Below are positions 1 to 5,030 of a DNA stretch of 5,030 nucleotides, piece by piece; position 1 is the stretch's first letter; each line of letters starts with the position of its first letter. Where the stretch lies: assembly GCA_002507425.1 (NCBI GenBank), contig DAZU01000093.1, positions 1,430 through 6,459 of the forward strand. The letters run 5' to 3'. The stretch is from Euryarchaeota archaeon UBA53. Lineage in GTDB: Archaea > Thermoplasmatota > Poseidoniia > Poseidoniales > Poseidoniaceae. Under the pieces are notes generated by a model, which was given only the letters and a program-made list of their open reading frames with translations, had not been told where the DNA came from and made no database searches. The position numbers were made by a program, and so were the translations under genes.

Positions 1-594
1 GAACCTTTGACTTGGGTAATGCTTACGGGTAAACCTGTTACAAGATTTGTTGCAAGCGATAGGATGCAAGATGAAATGCAATCGTCTCTACTTCTAGGGT
101 CATTATTCGTCCTAGCAACACTTTCCATTGGGTTCCGCTCAGTCAAGCAGGCTATCATCTCCCTTACACCAATTCTTCTTGTCGTAGTATGGCTATATGG
201 TCTGATATACGCGTTTGGATACTCCTTGAATATCGTGACTGTTACTATCGCAACTATTTCTTTGGGTGTGGGAATCGATTATTGTATTCACGTTACTGAA
301 CGCTACCGAGAAGAGAAAGAAAAAGGCAGAGACCACAGAAAAGCGTTGCAAGGAGTAGGTGGAGCCTGTGCATTAGCGCTTGTAGGCTCAGCAATTTCGG
401 ACATGGCAGGATTTTCAATAATTGCAACCTCATCAATGGGGTTGTTCAATACGTTTGGATTATTTTCTGCAATAATGATTCTATTGTCTCTCATTGCATC
501 GATGGTAATAACCACTGCCGGATTAGGAATTTTGCATAAAGACGAGAAAGACAGGTCTTCTGCAAATATTGACTCAAAACTTATCGGTGAATAA
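1..594 (+). CDS. RND/MMPL-family membrane exporter, C-terminal part (5' end outside window)
   Basis: The open frame runs from the first base with no stop before it, so the gene begins outside the window; 197 residues are visible. They form five hydrophobic helices, at about residues 27-45, 51-72, 76-96, 118-142 and 148-178, matching TM8-TM12 of the second half of an RND/MMPL protein. The third helix carries GVGIDY followed by an amphipathic TERYREE stretch, the family's proton-relay helix and cytoplasmic linker. The fourth contains ALVGSAISDMAGF and the fifth GLFNTFGLFSAIM, both typical of archaeal 'predicted exporter' RND proteins. The protein should sit in the cytoplasmic membrane and use the proton gradient to move a lipid or hydrophobic compound; the substrate cannot be read from the sequence. 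A short charged tail follows the last helix. The TTG at 7 is an internal Leu codon, not a start. Family call is firm, function is not. Confidence 0.88.
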   Translation, partial: EPLTWVMLTGKPVTRFVASDRMQDEMQSSLLLGSLFVLATLSIGFRSVKQAIISLTPILLVVVWLYGLIYAFGYSLNIVTVTIATISLGVGIDYCIHVTERYREEKEKGRDHRKALQGVGGACALALVGSAISDMAGFSIIATSSMGLFNTFGLFSAIMILLSLIASMVITTAGLGILHKDEKDRSSANIDSKLIGE

Positions 595-604
595 AGGGGA
601 GTCG

Positions 605-760
605 TTACTCTTCGTCTAATCTCTTACGATGTTTTACTCCACTTACTACGTGGCGATCTTCAACTTCTGCAAGTTTTGATTTCAAACGCCATGAGAGGAA
701 CCAAACTGCACTAACAACGCCAATGATGTTTAGAGCCCATACCCAAAGGGGGACATTCAT
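605..760 (-). CDS. Small single-span membrane protein, 51 aa, hypothetical
   Basis: A short minus-strand frame runs from ATG at 760-758 to TAA at 607-605. The protein starts MNVPLWVWALNIIGVVSAVW, then FLSWRLKSKLAEV, and ends in a charged tail, HRKRLDEE. Residues 5-24 are a Trp-rich hydrophobic helix; residues 25-51 are basic and acidic and probably cytoplasmic by the positive-inside rule. The start lies only 9 bases after the stop of the upstream 362-residue gene, and AGGTG at 770-766 sits 5 bases before the ATG, so it is likely the last gene of that transcript. It ends 10 bases from the convergent exporter gene. I recognise no family. It could be a partner of a membrane protein, but nothing in the sequence names one. 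The main doubt is its length; the ribosome site, spacing and clean membrane topology favour a real gene. Confidence 0.65.
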   Translation of the reverse strand: MNVPLWVWALNIIGVVSAVWFLSWRLKSKLAEVEDRHVVSGVKHRKRLDEE

Positions 761-769
761 TGAAACACC

Positions 770-1858
770 TTAACGATCTTCCCAGCGCGACCAACGCCCT
801 GTTTGCTTGTTGAAATATAGTCCGGCTTTCTTCATCCATTTGTTGAACTTGGTTGCTCCAGCGCCTGTTCTTAAGATGAAGTCTTCCCTATCCTCTTGAG
901 CTTGGATGTAACCCTTCTTCTCAAGTGATTTATCAATCCAGTCATTTATACTCATTAAGCCACTAGTCAATGCTGATTGCTCGGCAGCTTCAGTCATTGT
1001 ATCAGCATCAGCACCTGTCTTCTTGAGCTCGTCTTGCACTAGTTGATTAATTGCAGCAAAGTCTTGGCTGGCTGGTTTAGGTGGGACAGGGTTCCTTGGT
1101 CTTGCATCTGGGTCTATTACAACCCTGCCGCCATTTTCCATAATCTGATCTACCACTATCGATAATCCTGGAGAGAACGGTGTCTCACAATCCCAGCAAA
1201 TGAACGACCAATTATTGGAATCATCAGGATTTCTACTACTCCTTGGATCCATTTCTTCTCCACACTCCGGACATGCATGGAGAATTAATTTTGGAACGAT
1301 TTGCCTGCGGAAATCGACTATATCCTGAGGCGTTCCGTCAAGTTCCAACATCTCATGATCCCTAGCAGCCTCTAGACCTCTAGTTTCCAACTGATCGCGA
1401 ATCTTGACCTTTTGGTCGTCCTTTCCTTCGTCGTGAAGATTATTTTCTAGTTTTACGATTAGCTCAACTGTCTTACCGAGCCGATTCATGACTAACTTCT
1501 TGGCACGGAACGCTTCAACTTTAGCTAACTTTAATCTCTCTTTTTGTTCTGCTAATTCAGCAAGAATGTCTTTCTGCTTCCTCTTGAACTTCAGTTCCTC
1601 GATTTTACTTTCGACTTTTCTCTCTGGTGCTAAAACCTTTGATAAGAAGCGTTCTTTGCCGTGAGATTTTGGTCCGGCAGTGATAATTTCTAATACACCT
1701 TCTGCAATGTCAGGCTTGAGTCCATAGTTCTCTACTAACTGGGATTTGTCGATCTTTTTCAAATCACCAATCTTTATTCCCGCATCTGCCAGTTGCATAG
1801 CTGTAGTTTCATCGATTCCTCGACGAAGTAAAGCCAGATATGTGTCCTTCTTTGCCAT
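770..1858 (-). CDS. Hypothetical protein: HhH-like N-terminus, coiled coil, zinc ribbon
   Basis: A 362-residue protein that I do not recognise as a named family. Residues 5-60 look like a helix-hairpin-helix/SAM-type helical domain (GIDETTAMQLADAGIKIGDL, then LKPDIAEGVLEII). Residues 79-170 are highly charged, Lys/Glu-rich and probably coiled coil. A zinc ribbon follows, with C196-P-E-C199 and C221-W-D-C224 separated by 21 residues. Residues 250-265 form a Pro-rich linker. The C-terminus (about 303-362) is a compact domain with several Trp (NDWIDKSL, KFNKWMKKAG, GRWSRWED). There is no signal peptide or membrane span, so it is cytoplasmic. HhH plus zinc ribbon suggests nucleic-acid or protein-complex binding; this is inference. 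The ATG at 1858 is set by a strong GGAGGGG at 1870-1864, 5 bases upstream. It follows ksgA by 42 bases on the same strand and precedes a small membrane protein gene by 9, so it is probably part of the same transcript. Confidence 0.88.
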   Translation of the reverse strand: MAKKDTYLALLRRGIDETTAMQLADAGIKIGDLKKIDKSQLVENYGLKPDIAEGVLEIITAGPKSHGKERFLSKVLAPERKVESKIEELKFKRKQKDILAELAEQKERLKLAKVEAFRAKKLVMNRLGKTVELIVKLENNLHDEGKDDQKVKIRDQLETRGLEAARDHEMLELDGTPQDIVDFRRQIVPKLILHACPECGEEMDPRSSRNPDDSNNWSFICWDCETPFSPGLSIVVDQIMENGGRVVIDPDARPRNPVPPKPASQDFAAINQLVQDELKKTGADADTMTEAAEQSALTSGLMSINDWIDKSLEKKGYIQAQEDREDFILRTGAGATKFNKWMKKAGLYFNKQTGRWSRWEDR

Positions 1859-1863
1859 AGCAA

Positions 1864-1890
1864 CCCCTCCGACGGAACAAGCCGAGAGGG
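1864..1890 (-). promoter_or_regulatory. Leader hairpin overlapping a strong Shine-Dalgarno site
   Basis: In the 42-base gap between ksgA and the 362-residue gene, the minus-strand RNA can fold CCCTC (1890-1886) against GAGGG (1869-1865), with an inner CGG/CCG stem (1884-1882 with 1875-1873) and a 6-base loop. The 3' arm is the GGAGGGG ribosome site (1870-1864) of the downstream gene, so folding would hide it. The gap contains no A/T-rich TATA-like element, so a separate promoter here looks unlikely. No T-run follows, so it is not a typical terminator. The pairing is visible in the sequence; a regulatory role is inferred. Confidence 0.4.
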
Positions 1891-1900
1891 CGGTCAGATG

Positions 1901-2734
1901 TCAACCCATCGCCGCTCGCGCGTCTTCTAGAAGTCCGGCTAAATCAAGCCAATCTTCAATTTCCAGTTCCTCTGGTCTGCAATCCAGAAGTGGGTAATCG
2001 ATGGACTGAAAGGCATCGCGATACGCCTTGTTGTGCCAATTCTTGACTCGGGAAATTCTCTTAGGTGCTTTTGAGAGAGTATTTCGTATTTTTTTGCGTC
2101 TTTGTTCAAATGCTTGCCGAATCAAAATTTTTGTTAGTTTAGAATTTTTGGGTGGCTCGAGTCTTTTCATACTAACTAAGCATGAGTTTACTTTTGGTGA
2201 AGGTGTGAAACAATGCGGGCCTACCCGCATTTCAATCTTGGATTCCCAATCCAACATACTACACATCCCCAAACTGCCTTTGTCCCCCTCCCATTCAACA
2301 ACCAGTCGCTCTGCAAATTCCTCCTGCACGAGAATAACTACATACTCAATAGATTGCATCTTTGTTGTGATGTCAATTAGAGGAGATGATATTTGGTATG
2401 GGATATTAGCAACTAGTTTATTCACTTTAGGCCATTTCTCTCTCAAAGCATCTCCTGAAATCAGGTTAAGATTTGGAAAGGTGTGTTTCAAAAAATCACA
2501 TATTCCCTGATCGATTTCAATTGCGGTTAACTCACAATCCGTTTCGAGTAATCTTTCAGTTAAGACGCCCGGTCCAGGTCCTATTTCTATAACATGGTCT
2601 TGGCCCGAGATGTCTGCTAATGTGATTGTCTTGTCCAAGACGTCCTCGTTATTCAAGAAATGTTGACCGAGAGATTTTACGTTGTCTTGACGCATTCGCA
2701 GTTGGTCGATTAGTTTCCGGGCACCTTGGCCCAT
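1901..2734 (-). CDS. ksgA: 16S rRNA (adenine N6,N6)-dimethyltransferase KsgA/RsmA/Dim1
   Basis: This enzyme uses S-adenosylmethionine to dimethylate the two adjacent adenines in the loop of helix 45 of 16S rRNA, late in 30S assembly. The 277-residue length is normal for the family. Visible motifs are LGQHFL (22-27), SAM motif I EIGPGPGVLT (50-59), acidic motif II EID (73-75), GDAL (94-97), catalytic motif IV NIPYQISSP (110-118, family form N-[IL]-P-Y), VQEEFAERL (136-144), FTPSPKVNS (176-184), and the basic RRKKIRNTL (212-220) of the C-terminal rRNA-binding domain, ending with RPEEL. All expected catalytic residues are present. The start at 2734 is supported by GGGGGAG at 2748-2742, inside the end of the DUF655 gene; a later Met (residue 14) lacks such a site. 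Only 4 bases separate it from the DUF655 stop, so translation is probably coupled. Confidence 0.97.
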   Translation of the reverse strand: MGQGARKLIDQLRMRQDNVKSLGQHFLNNEDVLDKTITLADISGQDHVIEIGPGPGVLTERLLETDCELTAIEIDQGICDFLKHTFPNLNLISGDALREKWPKVNKLVANIPYQISSPLIDITTKMQSIEYVVILVQEEFAERLVVEWEGDKGSLGMCSMLDWESKIEMRVGPHCFTPSPKVNSCLVSMKRLEPPKNSKLTKILIRQAFEQRRKKIRNTLSKAPKRISRVKNWHNKAYRDAFQSIDYPLLDCRPEELEIEDWLDLAGLLEDARAAMG

Positions 2735-2738
2735 GAAT

Positions 2739-3341
2739 CTACTCCCCCTGTCGTAATAGTAAATCTAACAGGCGGGGTTGAAGGCTTCTGTCTTCGATCT
2801 CTGATACGAAGCGCTTTGCTAGCAGTTCAGCAGCATTTATGTTGCAATCAGCATCTAATTGTGGAAAACCTTCCCAGCCAACTCTTCCTCTTCTTTCTAC
2901 CATTTCCATTGCTTTTTTGTTGCCCACACCAGACAATAACTCAAAAGCATGCATTTTCAATGAGAGATTGCCTGCTCGATTGAAAAACTGATTGATAAAA
3001 ACATCAGGTGCATCTTCAATCATTTTCTGTATAACTACTGGTAGTTCCTGTGATGCTGAATTAGATAGATCTCTGATTCTTGCAAAACCAAGAATATCCT
3101 GCACTAAATCTCTCTTTGAATGATCGATTCCCATGTAAATCCTAGTTCCAACTGATAGTAGACCTGCGCCTTGTTTGGGGCGCAATCGTATTACGTGCAT
3201 GGCAGGTTCTGTCACCACCACTATTACTCCTCCATCTTCAGGGTGATCTATGACTCTGCACCATTCAACCGAAATCAAAGGATCGGTTCTCTCGCCATTG
3301 TTGTTATGCCTACGCTGTCCGCCTCTACTACCACTTTGCAT
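2739..3341 (-). CDS. DUF655 family OB-fold/helix-hairpin-helix protein
   Basis: Archaeal DUF655 protein, 200 residues from the ATG at 3341. An in-frame GTG at 3350 would add three residues. I prefer the ATG because an AGGT at 3355-3352 lies 10 bases upstream of it but only 1 base from the GTG. The first 15-20 residues are Gly/Arg/Asn-rich and probably disordered. A beta-rich segment follows (about 23-75, EWCRVIDHPEDGG to GTRIYMGID), consistent with an OB-like fold. The family signature is at about 115-151: FINQFFNRAG, then LKMHAFELLSGVGNKKAMEM, where LLSGVGNKKA is the helix-hairpin-helix. Members are predicted nucleic-acid-binding proteins, probably linked to RNA or translation because they sit next to L21e, Rpo4 and KsgA in many archaea; no reaction is established to my knowledge. 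It lies 25 bases after rpo4 and 4 before ksgA. Family call is strong, role is inferred. Confidence 0.92.
   Translation of the reverse strand: MQSGSRGGQRRHNNNGERTDPLISVEWCRVIDHPEDGGVIVVVTEPAMHVIRLRPKQGAGLLSVGTRIYMGIDHSKRDLVQDILGFARIRDLSNSASQELPVVIQKMIEDAPDVFINQFFNRAGNLSLKMHAFELLSGVGNKKAMEMVERRGRVGWEGFPQLDADCNINAAELLAKRFVSEIEDRSLQPRLLDLLLRQGE
2742..2748 (-). promoter_or_regulatory. Shine-Dalgarno site of ksgA
   Basis: GGGGGAG on the minus strand, 7 bases before the ATG at 2734. It lies inside the last codons of the DUF655 gene, so ribosomes finishing that gene stop next to the ksgA start. It fixes the first Met of ksgA over the internal Met 14. Confidence 0.75.
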
Positions 3342-3345
3342 GATA

Positions 3346-3355
3346 CTCACTACCT
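3346..3355 (-). promoter_or_regulatory. Ribosome-binding region deciding the DUF655 start
   Basis: The minus strand reads AGGTAGTGAG and then TATC before ATG. AGGT is 10 bases, and the GTGAG part 4 bases, from the ATG at 3341. The GTG embedded in it (3350-3348) is in frame but has AGGT only one base away, too close for normal initiation. This favours the 200-residue form. Both starts could be read. Confidence 0.5.
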
Positions 3356-3366
3356 GCTAATGAAAA

Positions 3367-3729
3367 CTATTCAACGCCAACATGTTGGCGAACAATGTCA
3401 AGAATTGCTTCGACGTCTGCTGTCTCGATAGATATGCGACGGCTTGCTATTACTGCCCTGACATCATCTGAATGCATGGGCATCAACTCAGCAAGCTTTG
3501 CTGCTAATTCTGGATACTTTTGAAATAATTCAATGTCCATAATCGCATTAAAAATATCTGAGAATACCTTTGGATCGGTTGAATATCCGTTTCTGTTATT
3601 GCTTGCAGCCCACTCTGCATGCTGCAAAGCCGCTTTTTGTTCATAAGTTAGGAATCCTCTCCTGCCTTGTGCATCTAACAGCATGTCTCTTACGGATGAA
3701 TAATCAGTAAATATTCCTTCGTCGTCCAT
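3367..3729 (-). CDS. rpo4: DNA-directed RNA polymerase subunit Rpo4 (RpoF, Rpb4 homologue)
   Basis: Rpo4 pairs with Rpo7 (RpoE) to form the stalk of archaeal RNA polymerase, which contacts emerging RNA and aids initiation and termination. The 120-residue length is typical. The N-terminal part has the usual LTYEQKAALQHAEW segment (27-40), which in the family packs on Rpo7. The C-terminal HRDC-like helical part shows ELMPMHSDDVRAVIASRR (81-98) and a final DVEAILDIVRQHV helix. The ATG at 3729 is preceded by GGAG at 3741-3738 and a GTGAT match at 3739-3735, which lie across the end of rpl21e; the gap to its stop is 5 bases. Placement after L21e and before DUF655 and KsgA is the conserved archaeal order. 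Its partner gene rpo7 is not in the window. Confidence 0.96.
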   Translation of the reverse strand: MDDEGIFTDYSSVRDMLLDAQGRRGFLTYEQKAALQHAEWAASNNRNGYSTDPKVFSDIFNAIMDIELFQKYPELAAKLAELMPMHSDDVRAVIASRRISIETADVEAILDIVRQHVGVE

Positions 3730-3734
3730 CTAAA

Positions 3735-4025
3735 TCACTCCAATGGGCGCAGGTGTTCCGGCCTGGCTACAACGGTTTTTCGCATGTTGCCATCTTTTAC
3801 CGCCACTACCCAGGCTTTTCCTTGTCGTCCTTGAATAAAACCAGTTCTACCTTGGAATCTGCGATGGGGCATTCCCATTTGCTGTCCTCCATCTAGGACT
3901 ATCGCTACGCGGTCTCCTTCGGAATAGTCGTGAATGATACGATTAATGTTTACACGGCCCTTTTCGTGTCGTCCTCGGCGCAGTATAGAACGGGTGCCTT
4001 GGCGCTGTCCCTTCGATCGCTTCAT
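3735..4025 (-). CDS. rpl21e: 50S ribosomal protein L21e
   Basis: A small basic protein of the large ribosomal subunit found in archaea and eukaryotes but not in bacteria. The 96 residues are the archaeal length. Diagnostic parts are the basic N-terminus SKGQRQGTRSILRRGRHEKG (4-23), EGDRVAIVLD (36-45) at the start of the SH3-like barrel, GMPHRRFQGRTG (51-62), RQGKAWVV, and the terminal RPEHLRPLE (88-96). The start ATG at 4025 has a modest AGGA at 4039-4036, 10 bases upstream. It is the first gene after an 84-base gap holding a TATA box, so it probably heads the transcript that also carries rpo4, DUF655 and ksgA. Its stop lies 5 bases before the rpo4 start. Confidence 0.97.
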   Translation of the reverse strand: MKRSKGQRQGTRSILRRGRHEKGRVNINRIIHDYSEGDRVAIVLDGGQQMGMPHRRFQGRTGFIQGRQGKAWVVAVKDGNMRKTVVARPEHLRPLE

Positions 4026-4090
4026 GGTAATCGCATCCTGCTTCTAGAGTCAAAAGACTATTCGAGGCATTTTGGCGACCTACCCAACCC

Positions 4091-4103
4091 ATATAAGCAC
4101 CGC
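4091..4103 (-). promoter_or_regulatory. Archaeal TATA box (with weak BRE) for the rpl21e operon
   Basis: Minus-strand CTTATATG at 4097-4090 matches the archaeal TATA consensus (Y-TTATATA-like) at seven of eight bases, in an otherwise mixed-composition gap between the pus10 stop (4110) and the rpl21e start (4025). The GCGGTG just upstream (4103-4098) is only a weak BRE candidate. Standard spacing puts transcription start near 4065-4070, giving a leader of about 40 bases. It would let rpl21e-rpo4-DUF655-ksgA be expressed apart from pus10. The element is seen; its activity is inferred. Confidence 0.55.
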
Positions 4104-4109
4104 GATGAC

Positions 4110-5030
4110 CTAATCTGCGTGAATGTCGGCAACATCAAGCCATTCTACAGTGCATCTTGCTTTGATTAGAGATGCTATGGAAGGTTGTGTTCTACCTGCG
4201 TCACCGTGAACTGTTTCCTTGACATAGGTTCCAGATTCACATCTAAGGCTAAACTCAGCCAACAAATAATCGTCATTTACCTCACAAATCGATGGTCCAG
4301 AGGTTTCTATTACCTTTCTTCTGCGGATTTTATCGGCTCTGCGATGAGCGACTCTTTCGGGTGTACGTTGGGCTAAAGTGCAGCCCTGAAGCTTTGTCAT
4401 TATTTCAAGCACGTAATCTTGGTCCGGAAGTGGTAGTGTCTCTTCTTTAAATTCGGTTAGTCTGGTTATAAGAACATCCTTAGTTCCACTTTTTGCTATT
4501 CCCTTTTCCTCACACAATTTGACCAAATCGGCTTTCTTAAGTGATGAATAATCAATATCTTCAGCAGGTTCTTCCTTTGCTTTTTTTGACCTTTGAAATT
4601 TTTTCTTGCGGTGTCTACTTGAATTATCTTTTGGAATGTCTAATACCGCTGTCAACTCGTCCAACTCTTTCTGAGTTATTGGTTCGATTTTGTATCTTAT
4701 TGTGTAGGATTTTTCAGCAGGAGTGTCTTTTATTCTTACCACCTCGCTTCTGTTTGAAGTCCTTATGTCAGAAACCTCAATGCTTCCATTTGAAGATTCG
4801 TTGATAAGATTCATTACTAAATCGTCATCCAAATTTCTTTTCTGTGGATTTTTCATTTCTATTACGAAAGGTCTTCCTCTGCCTAGACACCTTACATCAA
4901 TGTCTTCTCTTCCCATACCGTGAAATGCGTGTTCTTCACTACCAAATATTTCCAGCAAAGGATCTCCTATTAACCCTTGAACAGATGACTCGTATTGTAA
5001 CCCCGTCTGATTGCATCGCTCGCATCCTCT
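4110..5030 (-). CDS. pus10: tRNA pseudouridine synthase Pus10 with an internal SAP-like motif (5' end outside window)
   Basis: Archaeal Pus10 makes pseudouridine 54 and/or 55 in the T-loop of tRNAs. The frame stays open to the window edge, so the start is missing; 306 residues are visible, ending at TAG 4112-4110. They begin with CERC (3-6), probably the second half of the THUMP-side zinc site, then TGLQYESSVQ and the catalytic motif GREDID (40-45), whose RED aspartate (D43) matches the TruA-type nucleophile. LGRGRPFVIEMKNP (49-62), QRTPERVAHRRAD (221-233) and CESGTYVKETVHGDAGRTQP (264-283) are further family motifs; no catalytic residue is lost. Unusual is a stretch at about 132-202, Lys/Arg-rich (RHRKKKFQRSKKAK) followed by a SAP-like motif at 158-194 (SLKKADLVKLCEEKGI, SGTKDVLITRLTEF). 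It falls between two conserved core segments. Pus10 next to L21e is the conserved order. Confidence 0.96.
   Translation of the reverse strand, partial: RGCERCNQTGLQYESSVQGLIGDPLLEIFGSEEHAFHGMGREDIDVRCLGRGRPFVIEMKNPQKRNLDDDLVMNLINESSNGSIEVSDIRTSNRSEVVRIKDTPAEKSYTIRYKIEPITQKELDELTAVLDIPKDNSSRHRKKKFQRSKKAKEEPAEDIDYSSLKKADLVKLCEEKGIAKSGTKDVLITRLTEFKEETLPLPDQDYVLEIMTKLQGCTLAQRTPERVAHRRADKIRRRKVIETSGPSICEVNDDYLLAEFSLRCESGTYVKETVHGDAGRTQPSIASLIKARCTVEWLDVADIHAD

Noticed and set aside
599..610. GAGT-CGTT-ACTC inverted repeat as a terminator for the exporter gene
   Set aside because: The stem has only 4 base pairs and no T-run follows; too weak to call.
1746..1997. 83-residue + strand open frame across the ksgA/zinc-ribbon gap
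   Set aside because: Antisense to two supported genes, Ser/Ala-rich low-complexity translation, no recognisable domain.
2028..2510. 160-residue open frame on the + strand opposite ksgA
   Set aside because: It lies wholly antisense to a clear KsgA gene with all motifs; its translation is Cys/Ser/Phe-rich with no family-like pattern and no ribosome site that I can see.
3348..3350. GTG start adding three residues to DUF655
   Set aside because: Possible but less likely: AGGT is one base from it, whereas the ATG at 3341 has normal spacing. The family core begins well after both.
4541..4923. Two + strand hydrophobic open frames opposite pus10
   Set aside because: Their Leu/Phe/Cys-rich content is the reverse complement of the Lys/Glu-rich Pus10 segment, a common artefact, and the Pus10 frame carries the conserved motifs.
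4956..4958. TTG as a start codon for Pus10
   Set aside because: The frame stays open upstream to the window edge and encodes CERC and TGLQYESSVQ, which belong to Pus10, so this TTG is an internal Leu.

Overview
The window is archaeal chromosomal DNA. Almost everything lies on the minus strand in one gene string: tRNA pseudouridine synthase Pus10, ribosomal protein L21e, RNA polymerase subunit Rpo4 (RpoF), a DUF655 OB-fold/helix-hairpin-helix protein and the rRNA dimethyltransferase KsgA. L21e and the Rpo4/Rpo7 stalk are archaeal/eukaryotic proteins, and the order Pus10-L21e-Rpo4-DUF655-KsgA is a known conserved cluster of euryarchaea. The moderate G+C by eye, an RND/MMPL exporter next door and lineage-specific small genes suggest an uncultured marine euryarchaeon, such as a Poseidoniales/Marine Group II relative. 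That lineage guess is inference and was not tested.

Layout from the left: 1-594 (+) is the C-terminal part of an RND/MMPL-type membrane exporter, cut by the window edge. It ends tail to tail, 10 bases away, with a minus-strand 51-residue single-span membrane protein gene (605-760). The minus-strand string then reads, from right to left in the direction of transcription: pus10 (5030-4110, 5' end outside the window), an 84-base gap with a good archaeal TATA box, rpl21e (4025-3735), rpo4 (3729-3367), DUF655 (3341 or 3350-2739), ksgA (2734-1901), a 42-base leader with a hairpin over a Shine-Dalgarno site, an unrecognised 362-residue HhH-like/coiled-coil/zinc-ribbon protein (1858-770), and the 51-residue membrane protein.

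The core of the string serves the translation and transcription machinery: tRNA T-loop pseudouridylation, a 50S subunit protein, the polymerase stalk, a probable nucleic-acid-binding protein and 30S subunit maturation. Intergenic gaps of 4 to 25 bases, with ribosome binding sites lying inside the ends of upstream genes, indicate cotranscription and translational coupling from rpl21e through ksgA, and probably on to the two hypothetical genes.

The most unusual points are a SAP-like DNA/RNA-binding motif embedded within Pus10, the unrecognised zinc-ribbon protein downstream of ksgA where many archaea carry a HemK-type methyltransferase gene, the predicted SD-masking hairpin before it, and the small membrane protein at the end of the string. 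I see no mobile element, CRISPR array, tRNA or rRNA in the window, and no gene-free stretch above 300 bases.
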